Below, piece after piece: positions 33,343 through 43,700 of a stretch of 64,000 nucleotides of DNA. The stretch is from Pseudoxanthomonas dokdonensis (GTDB lineage: Bacteria; Pseudomonadota; Gammaproteobacteria; Xanthomonadales; Xanthomonadaceae), in NCBI RefSeq assembly GCF_001431405.1, contig NZ_LDJL01000002.1, positions 248,001-312,000 on the forward strand, in the 5' to 3' direction. Made by a program: the position numbers and the translations under genes. The notes under the pieces are model-generated. The model ran no database searches, was not told the origin of the DNA, and saw nothing but the letters and a program-made list of their open reading frames with translations. Each line of letters opens with the position of its first letter. Within the stretch, counting starts at the first letter, position 1.

Positions 33343-34785
33343 TCACAGCAGGACGCGACGCATGTCCGCCATGACCTGCGCCAGGTAGGCGGTGAAGCGG
33401 GCCGCGGCAGCGCCGTCGATCACACGGTGGTCGTAGCTCAGCGACAACGGCAACATCAGCCGCGGCTGGAACTGCTTGCCGTCCCAGACCGGCTGCATCG
33501 ACGACTTCGATACGCCAAGGATGGCCACTTCCGGGGCATTGACGATCGGCGTGAACGAGGTGCCGCCAATGCCGCCGAGCGAGGAAATGGAGAAGCAGCC
33601 ACCGGACATGTCGGCCGGGCCCAGCTTGCCGTCACGGGCCTTCTTCGACAGCTCGCCCATCTCGCGGGCGATGTCCAGCAGGCCCTTCTTGTCGGTGTCG
33701 CGGATGACCGGCACCACCAGCCCGTTCGGAGTGTCAGCGGCAAAGCCGATGTTGTAGTACTTCTTCAGGGTCAGGTTTTCCGCCGCCGCATCCAGCGATG
33801 CATTGAACTCGGGGAATTTCTTCAGCGCCGCGGTGCTGGCCTTGATCAGGAACGCCAGCATGGTCAGCTTGACCCCGGCCTTTTCGTTTTCCTTGTTCAA
33901 CGCCACCCGCAGGGCTTCCAGCTCGGTGATGTCGGCGCTGTCATGCTGGGTGACGTGCGGAATCATCGCCCAGTTGCGGGCCAGGTTGGCACCGGAAATC
34001 TTCTTGATCCGCGACAGCGGCTGCACTTCGGTCTCGCCGAACTTGCTGAAATCCACCTTCGGCCAGGCCAGCAGGTTGAGACCGCCGCCGGACACGGCCG
34101 GGGCCGTCGCCGAAGAACCGGCGCCGCCGGCCAGCGCGGCCTTGACGTAGCGCTGCACGTCTTCCTTGCTGATCCGGCCACCGCGTTCACTGCCCTTGAC
34201 CTGGTTCAGGTCAACGCCCAGCTCGCGGGCGAACACGCGTACCGACGGACTGGCGTAGGCGACCTTGTCCGGCATCACCCGATCGGCATTGAACTCGACC
34301 GGCGGGCTGTGCGGCGGCGCGGCTTCCGGGTCGATGCCCGGCTTGTCATCGAGCGTGCGCGAGGCCGGCGCCACCGGCGCGGCCTGTTCCTGATCGATGT
34401 CGCGCTGGGCCAGCTTGTCGGGCTTTTCCGACACGTCGACCGGCGGCACCTTGGCGCCGGTCTCGGCGGTCGGGGTTTCCTGCTTGGCGGCCGGCGCCGG
34501 CGCCGCGGCCGGTTGTGCGGCCGGCTTGGCTGCTTCGCCGCCTTCGCTGGTTTCAATCAGCGCGACCACGCCCCCCTCGGACAGCTCATCACCCAGCTTG
34601 ACCTTGAGTTCCTTGATGACGCCGGCAAAGGGCGCAGGCACTTCCAGCGTCGCCTTGTCCGATTCCAGCGTAACCAGGCCCTGGTCCTTGCTGACCGTAT
34701 CGCCGACCGCGACCAACACTTCGATCACCGGGACATCACTGTAGTCACCAATGTCGGGAACCCGTGCTTCCTTGATTTCGGCCAT
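33343..34785 (-). CDS. aceF: Dihydrolipoamide acetyltransferase (PDH E2)
   Basis: 480 residues from ATG 34785 (GGAG upstream). One lipoyl domain (K44 in ESDKATLEV), an Ala/Pro linker, a peripheral-subunit-binding domain YASPSVRVFARELGVDLNQV at about 190-230, and the catalytic core ending with SYDHRVIDGAAAARF (His/Asp pair). It forms the acetyl-transferring core of pyruvate dehydrogenase. No aceE (E1) is adjacent upstream, so E1 must be encoded elsewhere. Confidence 0.97.
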   Translation of the reverse strand: MAEIKEARVPDIGDYSDVPVIEVLVAVGDTVSKDQGLVTLESDKATLEVPAPFAGVIKELKVKLGDELSEGGVVALIETSEGGEAAKPAAQPAAAPAPAAKQETPTAETGAKVPPVDVSEKPDKLAQRDIDQEQAAPVAPASRTLDDKPGIDPEAAPPHSPPVEFNADRVMPDKVAYASPSVRVFARELGVDLNQVKGSERGGRISKEDVQRYVKAALAGGAGSSATAPAVSGGGLNLLAWPKVDFSKFGETEVQPLSRIKKISGANLARNWAMIPHVTQHDSADITELEALRVALNKENEKAGVKLTMLAFLIKASTAALKKFPEFNASLDAAAENLTLKKYYNIGFAADTPNGLVVPVIRDTDKKGLLDIAREMGELSKKARDGKLGPADMSGGCFSISSLGGIGGTSFTPIVNAPEVAILGVSKSSMQPVWDGKQFQPRLMLPLSLSYDHRVIDGAAAARFTAYLAQVMADMRRVLL

Positions 34786-34939
34786 GGGGGGCAACTCCAG
34801 CAATTCAAAAAATAGAGGAACCCCTATTGTGGCCAGTCACGCGCCGTGCGCCAACCTTTGCCGCGATATTTTTGGCTGAATGTCACTTGTCGCCGGGACA
34901 AAGCGCGCGCAACGGCCCGGATCGCGTGCCAGCGCCGTT

Positions 34940-35713
34940 TCAGTGCTTGCCGCTGGTATCGCTTTGGTCCGGTGAATGACGCAGCAACTCCAGCGCGCGA
35001 CCATCGGGCAATCGATACGCCAGCGCATTGTCCAGCCGATCCAGGGCCAGCATCGAATCGCAGAGCTTCTGCGCACGACCTTCCAGCGCCTTGGTCCGGG
35101 GCGCCAGCCGCGCCTCGATTTCCTGGTCCAGATTCTGCATCCGCTCGAGACGTTCGCTGTCGCCGCTCAACGCCGCTGCCAGCGCACCGCCGACTATGTC
35201 ACCGGTCAGTGTCGGCAGGACCTCGGCCACGGTCTGGCCGATGCTCTCGCCCAGCGCCTTCTCGCTGAAATGGGTGGGGCTGATGTCGCGCGCCATCCGC
35301 GTATTCATCTGCACGCGCGCCTGCTCCAGCTTCTTGCGGGTCGATGCCGGATCATTACCCAGTCCGGCGGCAACCTCGCCCAACGCACTGAAGGCGATAT
35401 CGACCGCGTCAGCCGCCACCTCGGCGGCCAACGGCATGGTCTGCCGGAAACCTTCTTCGAACTGGCGCAGGCGCTCGCTGTCGCCAGCGTCCAGCGACAC
35501 CCACTGGTCATCGACGAAAAGTTTTCCCTGGCGCATGACCAGCGCCTTGGGGCTGGCGTCATCACGGGTGAAGATCAGGCTGCGCTCGTTGAGGGTGACG
35601 TCGTAATCGCTTTCGACATCGCAATGGACTTCGGCTGCACCCACGCTCGGCGCCAGCGCGCAAAGCGCCAACGCGAGCAGGGATATCGACCACAGGTTGC
35701 TTGACCGCGCCAT
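34940..35713 (-). CDS. DUF2884 (YggN-like) exported protein
   Basis: 257 residues. Signal peptide MARSSNLWSISLLALALCAL...GAAE; the DUF2884 core follows with HCDVESDYDVTLNERSLIF and DDQWVSLDAGDSERLRQFE, then a helical C-terminal half. Periplasmic, function unknown. Start ATG 35713 is set by the signal peptide; a longer open frame upstream is not used. Confidence 0.85.
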   Translation of the reverse strand: MARSSNLWSISLLALALCALAPSVGAAEVHCDVESDYDVTLNERSLIFTRDDASPKALVMRQGKLFVDDQWVSLDAGDSERLRQFEEGFRQTMPLAAEVAADAVDIAFSALGEVAAGLGNDPASTRKKLEQARVQMNTRMARDISPTHFSEKALGESIGQTVAEVLPTLTGDIVGGALAAALSGDSERLERMQNLDQEIEARLAPRTKALEGRAQKLCDSMLALDRLDNALAYRLPDGRALELLRHSPDQSDTSGKH

Positions 35714-35784
35714 GCTGCTGCTCCCGACAAAGAATGGCTCAATCATGCCACGCACGCCGTTGCCCGCCCCCTGCCGCAAGCCGG

Positions 35785-35800
35785 CATGACCTTGGTCATG
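35785..35800. repeat. 16-bp palindrome CATGACCTTGGTCATG
   Basis: A perfect 7+2+7 inverted repeat in the 113-bp gap between the DUF2884 gene and the DNA glycosylase gene. It has no T tract; it may be a weak terminator stem or a binding site for the DUF2884 gene, whose start is 72 bp away. Confidence 0.3.
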
Positions 35801-35826
35801 TCGGCCGCGCCGAGGGGTGACCGTGA

Positions 35827-36351
35827 TCAAGGCCGAAGATACGGCGCCAACGCCTGCCATGCCTGCAGCAGCCGGGTCTGGCTGAAGGAGGCGTTGGCCG
35901 GGCTGGTCGATGGCAGCGTCAGGTACTGCAGCGCCGGATGATCGATCACCACGCGCTCGGCAAGATGCCGGCGGAAGGCCTGCGCGGCCTTGTTGCCATT
36001 GAATGCCAGCAACCGCAGCGACGGTTGCGATGCCAGCAACGATGGCAATGGGTTGGCAACTTCGCTGGCGGGAATGATTGCGGTGTCCAGACTGCCTTGG
36101 CGCTCGCATTGCCCAATCACATCCCACAGACCGACGCCGGCGGCGTGCAACTCGGTAACCCGTTGCCGATACGGCAGACCGGCATCGAATCCACATAGCG
36201 CGCCCATGACCGGCCAGAACCGGTTGCGCGGATGCGCGTAATACTGCTGCTCGGCCAGCGACTGCGCCCCCGGCATCGAGCCCAGTACCAGCACCCGGCA
36301 CTGGGCCGGCAGCTGCGGACCCATTCCGCGCAGCAGCGGCGATGGATTCAT
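35827..36351 (-). CDS. Hypoxanthine-DNA glycosylase (UDG superfamily family 6)
   Basis: 174 residues. The UDG-fold motif 1, LVLGSMPGAQSLAEQQYYAH, followed by PRNRFWP, and motif 2, LPSTSPANAS, match the HDG family, which removes hypoxanthine (deaminated adenine) from DNA. The N-terminus MNPSPLLRGMGPQL fits the family. It overlaps the upstream YdcZ-like gene by 4 bp (ATGA). Confidence 0.9.
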   Translation of the reverse strand: MNPSPLLRGMGPQLPAQCRVLVLGSMPGAQSLAEQQYYAHPRNRFWPVMGALCGFDAGLPYRQRVTELHAAGVGLWDVIGQCERQGSLDTAIIPASEVANPLPSLLASQPSLRLLAFNGNKAAQAFRRHLAERVVIDHPALQYLTLPSTSPANASFSQTRLLQAWQALAPYLRP

Positions 36352-36803
36352 GCAGACGGGCCCTGCCAAGGCCGCACCACCAGCAACGCACCGCCAATCA
36401 CAAGCAACGCGCCGAGCACGCGTGTCGCGTCGATGGGCTGCCGCGGATGCAGCACACCGTAATGATCCAGCAGCAGTGACCCCACCAGCTGGCCGAAAAC
36501 CACCAAGCAGATGAGCGGTGCCGCACCCATCCGCGGAATCAACAATGTGGCCGCGGCGACGTACACGGCGCCAATGACGCCTCCAATCCAAGCCCACCAC
36601 GGCACCTTGGCCAGTGCCTGCGGATCGAACGAGGGCCTGGAGGCCAGCCACCAGCCAACCAGTACCAAGGTGCCAACCAGGAACGACATCATCGCGGCGA
36701 ACACAGGGCCAAATGTCTGTCGCCCCAGACTGGCATTGATCAGTGCCTGCAGCGGCAACATCATGCCGATCACAATCGCCAGCATCAGTCCACCTGCATT
36801 CAT
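36348..36803 (-). CDS. DMT-superfamily YdcZ/DUF606 membrane protein
   Basis: 151 residues, five hydrophobic helices, with the DUF606 signatures LPLQALINASLGRQTFGPVFAA and LICLVVFGQLVGSLLLDHYG. ATG 36803 gives the family start. Family members are small transporters of unknown cargo. Translationally coupled to the DNA glycosylase gene. Confidence 0.87.
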   Translation of the reverse strand: MNAGGLMLAIVIGMMLPLQALINASLGRQTFGPVFAAMMSFLVGTLVLVGWWLASRPSFDPQALAKVPWWAWIGGVIGAVYVAAATLLIPRMGAAPLICLVVFGQLVGSLLLDHYGVLHPRQPIDATRVLGALLVIGGALLVVRPWQGPSA

Positions 36804-36921
36804 TGCGTCAATCCCGGGTTGGCCAAACCGGACCATACGGCAAATCCCGCCGGGTGCACATCCAGCCGGTGCCGGGTAATGGCAGCAGACCAATGCGCCC
36901 TCCGTCGTGGGATGGCCGGGG

Positions 36922-38160
36922 TCAGATCGCGATCGGGCGCAGCGATTGCCGGCGCAACAATGGAATCGTCAGCAGCAGCAGAGCAATCGGCAGCAGCGAC
37001 AGATAGAACGCGGTCTGGCCACCGAAGCGGGCGAACACCTGGCCGGTGATGAACGATCCGGTGGTCCCGCCCAGTGCCGAGAACACCACGATCAAACCGG
37101 TCATCGCCGCTTGCCGCGGCTTCGGCAAGGCGCTCAGTACCACCGAGTTGATCGCCGGGTAGATCGGCGCCATGAACAAGCCAGTCAACGGCAGCACATA
37201 CGCCACCGGCGGTGCGTGCTGCCAGCCATCCCGGGCCGGCGGAACGGTCTGCGCCGCCCACGGCAGGACCACGATGATCAGCGCCGCCGTCGCCAGCAGG
37301 CACAGGATCAGCAACCAGTGCCACGGCACGAACCGCAGCAGCACGCCCGCGCCCAGCCGGCCAAGCGCGGTGGTGGCCGCGAACAGGCTGGCCAGCTGCA
37401 CGCTGGTGACCGTGGACAGGTGCAGGATTTCCTTGTTGAAGGTCGGCAACCAGGTGTTGATGCCCTGTTCGATCAGCACGTAGACGAACGCCGAGACGAT
37501 GAACACCAGCACCAGCGGCAGCGACAGCAGCTTGAACATGTCGAGGAACGACTGGCCCACGCCGTGGCTGTCGCGGGCCCCGGATTCGTCCAGCGTGCTC
37601 ATCGACAACAGCACGATGACCGCCACCGACAGCGCCGCCAGCAGCCAGTACACCGACAGCCATATCGGGTCCTGCGGGCTCTGCTGCAGATCAATGAAGG
37701 CGCCGAACAACCACGGACCGATCAGCACGCCGACCATGAAACAGCCTTCGACCACGTTGGTCAGGCTGGCATGCGCGGCCCGGTCGGCGGTCAGCAATCC
37801 GATGCTCGAATACACCGCCACCTTGACCAGCGCGAAGGCAACGCCGGTGGTCGCCAGCATCACCTTGACCATCCAGTAGGCATCCAGCAGCGGCATCGCC
37901 GCGCTGGCAACCGCCACCAGCGCCAGGCCCAGGATCATGCCGCGCCGGTAGCCCAGCCGCGGCAGCCACGAGGCGACCAGGAACGACACCAGCGCAATCG
38001 GCAGGTCCTTGAACGCATCCAGCACGCTGGTGGCCTGCTTGCTGGCGCCGAAGGCCACCTGTGATTGCAGGATCAAGGTGCCGACGCTGTTGAGCAGCAT
38101 GGCGAAGATCATGTAGGCCAGGATCATTCCCAGGATCATCCTGGCGCGGTGGTGCTTCAT
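36922..38160 (-). CDS. MFS sugar permease
   Basis: 412 residues, 12 predicted helices. The first half contains the MFS A-loop SWLPRLGYRRGMILGLAL; a central loop after helix 6 ends at about residue 200. ATG 38160 was chosen because GAAGGAG lies 7 bases upstream. It follows the TonB receptor (81 bp) and the phosphorylase gene in the same direction, so it is the likely inner-membrane importer of the disaccharide handled by the GH65 enzyme (inference). Confidence 0.85.
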   Translation of the reverse strand: MKHHRARMILGMILAYMIFAMLLNSVGTLILQSQVAFGASKQATSVLDAFKDLPIALVSFLVASWLPRLGYRRGMILGLALVAVASAAMPLLDAYWMVKVMLATTGVAFALVKVAVYSSIGLLTADRAAHASLTNVVEGCFMVGVLIGPWLFGAFIDLQQSPQDPIWLSVYWLLAALSVAVIVLLSMSTLDESGARDSHGVGQSFLDMFKLLSLPLVLVFIVSAFVYVLIEQGINTWLPTFNKEILHLSTVTSVQLASLFAATTALGRLGAGVLLRFVPWHWLLILCLLATAALIIVVLPWAAQTVPPARDGWQHAPPVAYVLPLTGLFMAPIYPAINSVVLSALPKPRQAAMTGLIVVFSALGGTTGSFITGQVFARFGGQTAFYLSLLPIALLLLTIPLLRRQSLRPIAI

Positions 38161-38241
38161 TGCCACTCCTTCATTGCCAGCGGTTGCGGCCGCCGCCATT
38201 GCCAGGTGGAAACCACGCCGGCAACGGCGGTGCCGGTTCCA

Positions 38242-40650
38242 TTACCACTTGTAAGCGGCGGACACCAGATAGGACGGACCCTCGATTGGCCGGCCCATGA
38301 ACACGCCGCTGGCATCGGTGGCATTGCCGATGACGCGGGCGTTGCCTTCGGTCAGGCCGATTTCATCGCTGACATTGCGGCCGCTGAGGGTGAACTCCCA
38401 GTGGTCGCCGACATGCGCGCTGGCACCGATGTCCCAGGTCTGGTACGACGGCAGCACCTGGCCGTTGGCCGGATCCGAATAGCGATCACCGACATAGGTG
38501 TAGGTGGTGAAGATTTTCAGGTCGCCCCAGGCCATCGGCCAGTAGTAGCTTGGTGTCAGCCTGCCGCGGATCTCCGGCTGCCGCACCACTTCATTGCCGC
38601 TGTAGTCGGCGGTCAGGCTGCCAAACTCATCGTAGTTGGCCTTCAACCAGGTCACGTTCCAGGCCAGCTCGAAACCGCCGGCCGGGCGTACCGCGCCTTC
38701 GAACTCGACGCCGTAGGCAGACGAATCACCGACCAGCACGATATTGCTGCCGTCGGCCGCGAATGCCTGGAACGGCAGGCCGCTGAATTCGTTGTAGAAC
38801 GCCGTCAGGTACATGTCGTAGCTGTCGCCGCCACCTTTCAGCCCCAGCTCGTACTGGTCAACCTCCTGGGTGCCGGTGACGTTGTCGCGCAGATTATCGA
38901 ACGAGGGCATCTTGAAGCCGGAGTTGGCACGCGCGAACAAGCTGTAGTCTTCATTGAGGGTGAAGTTGGCGCCGACCGTCCATGACACGTCGTTGTCGGT
39001 CTGGTCGATGCCGCGTGGCGTGGTCGCGACCGAGGTGTTGTTGTCGTACAGGGTGTCGGGATTGCCATCCAGATCGACGGTTACCGGATCCAGCACCAGC
39101 CCATCGACCTGCTGGGTTTCGTAGCGGACGCCGGCATCCAGGCGCAGGCGGTCGTTGACTGTCCACTCATCGGAAGCGAACAGCGCGATATTGGTCCCGG
39201 TGTAGTCGCCGCGCAGGCCGAAGTTGGTGGTGGCGACCAGGCCATCACGACTGGCGGTCTGTCCATTGGCCAGATCGATGTCGACCCGGCGCGCGTTGTT
39301 CTCGGCGGTCAGCAACAGGTTGTTGCCCAGGTGCCAGTTGTCGTGCGACTCATAGCGTGCGTAGTAGCTGCCGACGGTGAAGGTGTTGTTGTCGGTCAGA
39401 TCCAGGCTCAGGCGGAAATCGTTGGTGAACGACTTGATCTTCTTCTCGACCACCCACCAGCCGGCGGCCAGCACCTGCTGGTCGGGCGACACCGCGCCAT
39501 CACCATTGCTGAAATAGCCACTGCCGGCGACCCCACCGTAGTTGTCCTCGATGTAGGACGACAGCGTTTGCGGGTTGCCGCCGGTGAACAGTGCATAGGT
39601 CGGCGCCTCGCCGTCGAGGAAGTTGAAGCGGTCACTGACTGTCCAGTTGTCTCCATACAGATCCAGCGAGCCACCGAACACCGACACTTCCACGCCACGG
39701 CCATTGCCCAGGTCACGGCCGATCATTTCCCCATCCGGGCCGATCGGCAGCGAGATGCGGCGGAAGTCATTGCTCAGCAGCGTGCCGGTAGTCGCATCCA
39801 GTCCGGGAAAATCACTGATGTCCTTGCCGTTGTTACGCGAGGTCAGCGGGATCGCGGTGTAGAACACGTTGTCGTCAGCGGTGTGCCGCGCATACAGGCT
39901 GAATTCGCCTTCGGCCCAGCGCTTGCTGAGGGTGGCGCTGAGCTGGCCACCCTTGTCGGACGGGAAGCCCGCGTCACGGACGCCGTCGGTTTCGCGATAG
40001 AAGCCGCCAACGCTGTAGTACCAGCCGGAATCGGCCTTCAACGGGCCACCGCTGTAAACATCCACGCGTTGCAGGTTGTCACTGCCCAGGGTCAGGCGCA
40101 CGCTGCCTTCGGGGATGTCATCGCCTTTCTTCTGGATGAAGTTGACGGTTACCCCGGGCTGGCCGTTGGAGAAAATCGGACTGGTACCACCGCGCAAGGC
40201 CTCGACCCGTTGCACGGTGTCATCGATGCGGAACAAGGTGCTGTTTTCCAGGAATGAAAGCGTTGAAGGTGGATAGATTGGCGAGCCATCCAGCTGCAGC
40301 GTGAAGAACGGCGCATCGCCTTCGGACGGCATGCCGCGCACGAACACGTTGGCACCGGTGCTGCCACCACTGGGCTCGACCCAGACCCCGGGCACGATTT
40401 TCAACAGATCGGCGGTACTGGTCGGCGCGGCTTCCTGGATCTGCTCCGGGGTGGCGGTACTGATCGAGAAACTGGCATCACGCTTGCGCAGGCCCTTGAA
40501 CTTGGCCGTGCCACTGACCACCACCGCATCCAGGGTGGTCGCCTCCTGTTCGCCGGTGGTCGGGGTCGCCTCCTGGGCCTGGACCAGTGGCGCCAGCGCG
40601 GTGGCGACGGCCACGGATAACGCGTATCGAATCAGTTTGGTTGTTTTCAT
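38242..40650 (-). CDS. TonB-dependent outer-membrane receptor
   Basis: 802 residues. Signal peptide ends at about VQAQEA; TonB box-like TTLDAVVVSG at about 38-47; plug domain with PGVWVEPSGGSTGANVFVRG and VEALRGGTSPIFSNGQPGVTV; then a 22-strand barrel ending SYLVSAAYKW. GGAGGG precedes the ATG by 6 bases. Linked to a GH65 phosphorylase and MFS permease rather than to siderophore genes and without a Fur-like site, it should import an oligosaccharide. Confidence 0.92.
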   Translation of the reverse strand: MKTTKLIRYALSVAVATALAPLVQAQEATPTTGEQEATTLDAVVVSGTAKFKGLRKRDASFSISTATPEQIQEAAPTSTADLLKIVPGVWVEPSGGSTGANVFVRGMPSEGDAPFFTLQLDGSPIYPPSTLSFLENSTLFRIDDTVQRVEALRGGTSPIFSNGQPGVTVNFIQKKGDDIPEGSVRLTLGSDNLQRVDVYSGGPLKADSGWYYSVGGFYRETDGVRDAGFPSDKGGQLSATLSKRWAEGEFSLYARHTADDNVFYTAIPLTSRNNGKDISDFPGLDATTGTLLSNDFRRISLPIGPDGEMIGRDLGNGRGVEVSVFGGSLDLYGDNWTVSDRFNFLDGEAPTYALFTGGNPQTLSSYIEDNYGGVAGSGYFSNGDGAVSPDQQVLAAGWWVVEKKIKSFTNDFRLSLDLTDNNTFTVGSYYARYESHDNWHLGNNLLLTAENNARRVDIDLANGQTASRDGLVATTNFGLRGDYTGTNIALFASDEWTVNDRLRLDAGVRYETQQVDGLVLDPVTVDLDGNPDTLYDNNTSVATTPRGIDQTDNDVSWTVGANFTLNEDYSLFARANSGFKMPSFDNLRDNVTGTQEVDQYELGLKGGGDSYDMYLTAFYNEFSGLPFQAFAADGSNIVLVGDSSAYGVEFEGAVRPAGGFELAWNVTWLKANYDEFGSLTADYSGNEVVRQPEIRGRLTPSYYWPMAWGDLKIFTTYTYVGDRYSDPANGQVLPSYQTWDIGASAHVGDHWEFTLSGRNVSDEIGLTEGNARVIGNATDASGVFMGRPIEGPSYLVSAAYKW

Positions 40651-40724
40651 GGTGTTCCCTCCACTCTCTCTTTTTTATTCACAGGTTGGTACCGCAGCGC
40701 GCGCGTCCCTCCGGCCGCGCGGGC

Positions 40725-43700
40725 TCAAAACGCAATCAACTGGTGGATGTCGAAGTCGGCGATGGTTGCCAGCACGCGATCGGCGTCGACCAGTTGCGCC
40801 GGCTCGCCGATGCCGATCGCGGCCATGCCAGCACGCTTGATCGCCTGGATGCCGGCGACCGCGTCTTCCACGCCGATGCAGGCCTCTGCCGGCACCGCCA
40901 GCGCCTGCGCCGCGGCCAGGAAAATATCCGGCGCTGGCTTGGGGAAGGCGACGGCGGCCGGATCGGCGACGTGGTCGAAGGCCGCCGCAATGCCCAGCCG
41001 TTGCAGCAACAGCGGTGCGTTGCGACTGGCCGAGGCCAGGCCGATGCGGATGCCGGCCTGGCGCAGATCACGCAGCAGCTTGGCCACGCCGGGAAACAGA
41101 TCGTCAGGGCCAAACTGGCTGATGGCACTGACGTAATACTGGTTCTTGCGCGCGGCCAGCTGCTGCTTCTCGGCCGTGCTGTACTGGCGCTGGCTGCGTT
41201 CGAGGATGATCTCCAGCGAGGACATCCGGTCGACGCCCTTGAGACGCTCGTTGATCTGATGATCAAACGGCACGCCGATCTCGTCGGCCAGCCGCTTCCA
41301 GGCCTGGTAATGGGTATGCGCGGTATCGGTCAGCACGCCGTCCAGATCAAAGATGACCGCCTGGCACCGGCGTGGAAAAACGCTGCCAGACGCGTCTGGC
41401 GGGTGGTCGCCAGCATGGGCTGCGCGATGGGTCCTGCCCGGCTTCAGCAGCACCAGCTGACCGTGGTGATGGATCGCCAGCGCGTCACCGTCGAGCACGG
41501 TATAGAACGCTGCGTCCGCTTCCACCCGCAGCCGCAGGCGGCGACCGCGCCAGCCCAGGGTGAACGCATAAGCCGGCCACGCAGCGGGCAGGCTCGGGGC
41601 GAAGGTCAGTTCGCCATCGCGTACCCGCATGCCGGCAAAGCCCTGTACCAGCCCCAGCCAGCTGCCGGCCATCGCCGCCATGTGCACGCCGTGGCCGGTG
41701 TTGCGATGCAGATCGTCCAGATCAACGCGCAGGCTTTCATTGAAATAGTGCCATGCCTTGTCGGCGTGCCCGACCTCGCCTGCCAGGATCCCGAACACGC
41801 ACGCCGACAGGGTCGAGTCGTGGGTGGTCACGGCCTCGTAATAGTCGAAGCTGCGGCGTTTGCAGTCGCCATCGAAATCATCGCCGGCCAGCACCAGCGC
41901 CATCACCGCATCAGCCTGTTTGCAGATCTGGTAGCGGTACAGGGTCAGCGGGTGGTAATCCAGCAACAGCGGCCGATGCTCACCCGGTTGCGGCGGGAAC
42001 GGCCAGTGCGGTTTGTCGAGAAAGCCATCGTCCTGGGCGACGATGCCATGGCGCTCGTCATGCGGCAGGTACATATTGGCGGCCGCCAGCGCCCAGCCCG
42101 CGACTTCGTCGGCATCCAGGTGCAGGCGCGTGGCAAGTTCGGCCGCCGCCTGCGGCGCTTTCCGCTGCAGCAGTTCCCAGATCTGCACCGCGCGCCGCAG
42201 GTGTTGCTGCGCCATCCGGTTGGTGTAGAAATTGTTGTCGACCATCGCCGTGTATTCGTCCGGCCCGGTCACTTCGTGGATGCAGAAGGCACCGTTGCGG
42301 CGCGGATTGAAGTGGCCGACCTGCGGCCAGATGCGCGCGGTTTCGAACAGGATCTCGGCACCGGCCTGGCAGATGAAATCGATGTCGCCGGTGGCATCCC
42401 AGTACAGGCCGACCCCATAGGCGACCGCGGCATTGATGTGATAAGCCGCCGACCCGCTGGGGTAATGGGCCGAGCACTCACCGCCGGCAATCGTGCGCCA
42501 TGCATACAGCGCGCCCGAGCGATGGTTCATTTCGCGGGCATGCGCACGCGCCGCGTCCAGCGTGGCATGCCGGTACTGCAGCATGCTTCGCGCTACCTCC
42601 GGTGCGGTAAAGACCATGACCGGCAGCACGAAGGCTTCGGTATCCCAGAAGCAGTGGCCTTCATAGCCCTCGCCGGTCAGGCCCTTGGCGGCGGTGCCGG
42701 TATGACCGTCGTGGCCGGCGGACTGCAACAGGTGGAACAGGTTGAAACGCAGGGCCTGCTCGGTACGCGGATCGCCTTCGATGTCGATGTCGGCCCGCGC
42801 CCAGAAACGGTCCAGGGACTGCGCCTGCGATGCCGCCATGCCATCGAAACCCTGCGGCATCGCCGCGTCGAGCGCCTCATCCAGGCCCGATGGCTGCGCG
42901 CCTCTGGCAGCCGCGTACGCCACCAGTTTCTCCAGCCACAGCGCCTGGCCAGGCTGCAACTGGCCGCGGTAGCGCTGGCTGACGCATTGCGCTTCCACCA
43001 CCGCGGTGTCAAACGCCAACCCGTCGGCAACGCGATGACGTTGCTGACAGGCGACGCTGATGCCGCTGTGATGGGTACGCTGCAGCAGCGAGGCGGCGAG
43101 CGCATCGGCTTGTCCGGCAACCGTGGCCAGGCCACGCACCGAATGCACGCCAATCCTGGGATCATCGCCCTGCCCGGCCAGTTGCCGCTGGCCATCGATC
43201 ATCGACACCAGGCTCATCGGACCGCTGTAATCGAGCGACTGCACGCGGTAGCGGATGGCCAGCAGCGACGGTGGTTGGTCGCCGGCGCCAGCTTGTCCGG
43301 TAAACGGCAGCACGCGTTCGGCGTCGACCAGCAAGCTTTGACCGCTGGCGGTGCGCAGTTGCATCCGCCGGCGCAACACGCCGCTGCGAAAATCCAGCAC
43401 CCGCTCGAAATACTGGCAATCGGCGCTGGACAGCTCCAGGCATTCGCCGCCCAGCCAGATCTGGATGCGGGTCGCCTCGGCCACCGGTACCCGGGTGTCG
43501 GTGCTGCGGGCAAAGCCGGGCAGTTTCTCGTGGTAGTGAATCGGATGCTGTTCGTATACCGAGGCCATGAAACTGCCGCCGCTGTCGGCCCCTGCTTCCT
43601 CCAATCCACCACGCACGCCCAACTGGCCATTGGCCAGTGCGAACAGGGTTCCATCGCGCGCCCGGTTCCGCTCCAGCTCCGCGCAGCCTTGCTGCGACAG

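Noticed and set aside
35713-36397. N-terminal extension of the DUF2884 protein to 36397
   Set aside because: The extension overlaps the DNA glycosylase gene in another frame, and a clean signal peptide begins at ATG 35713.
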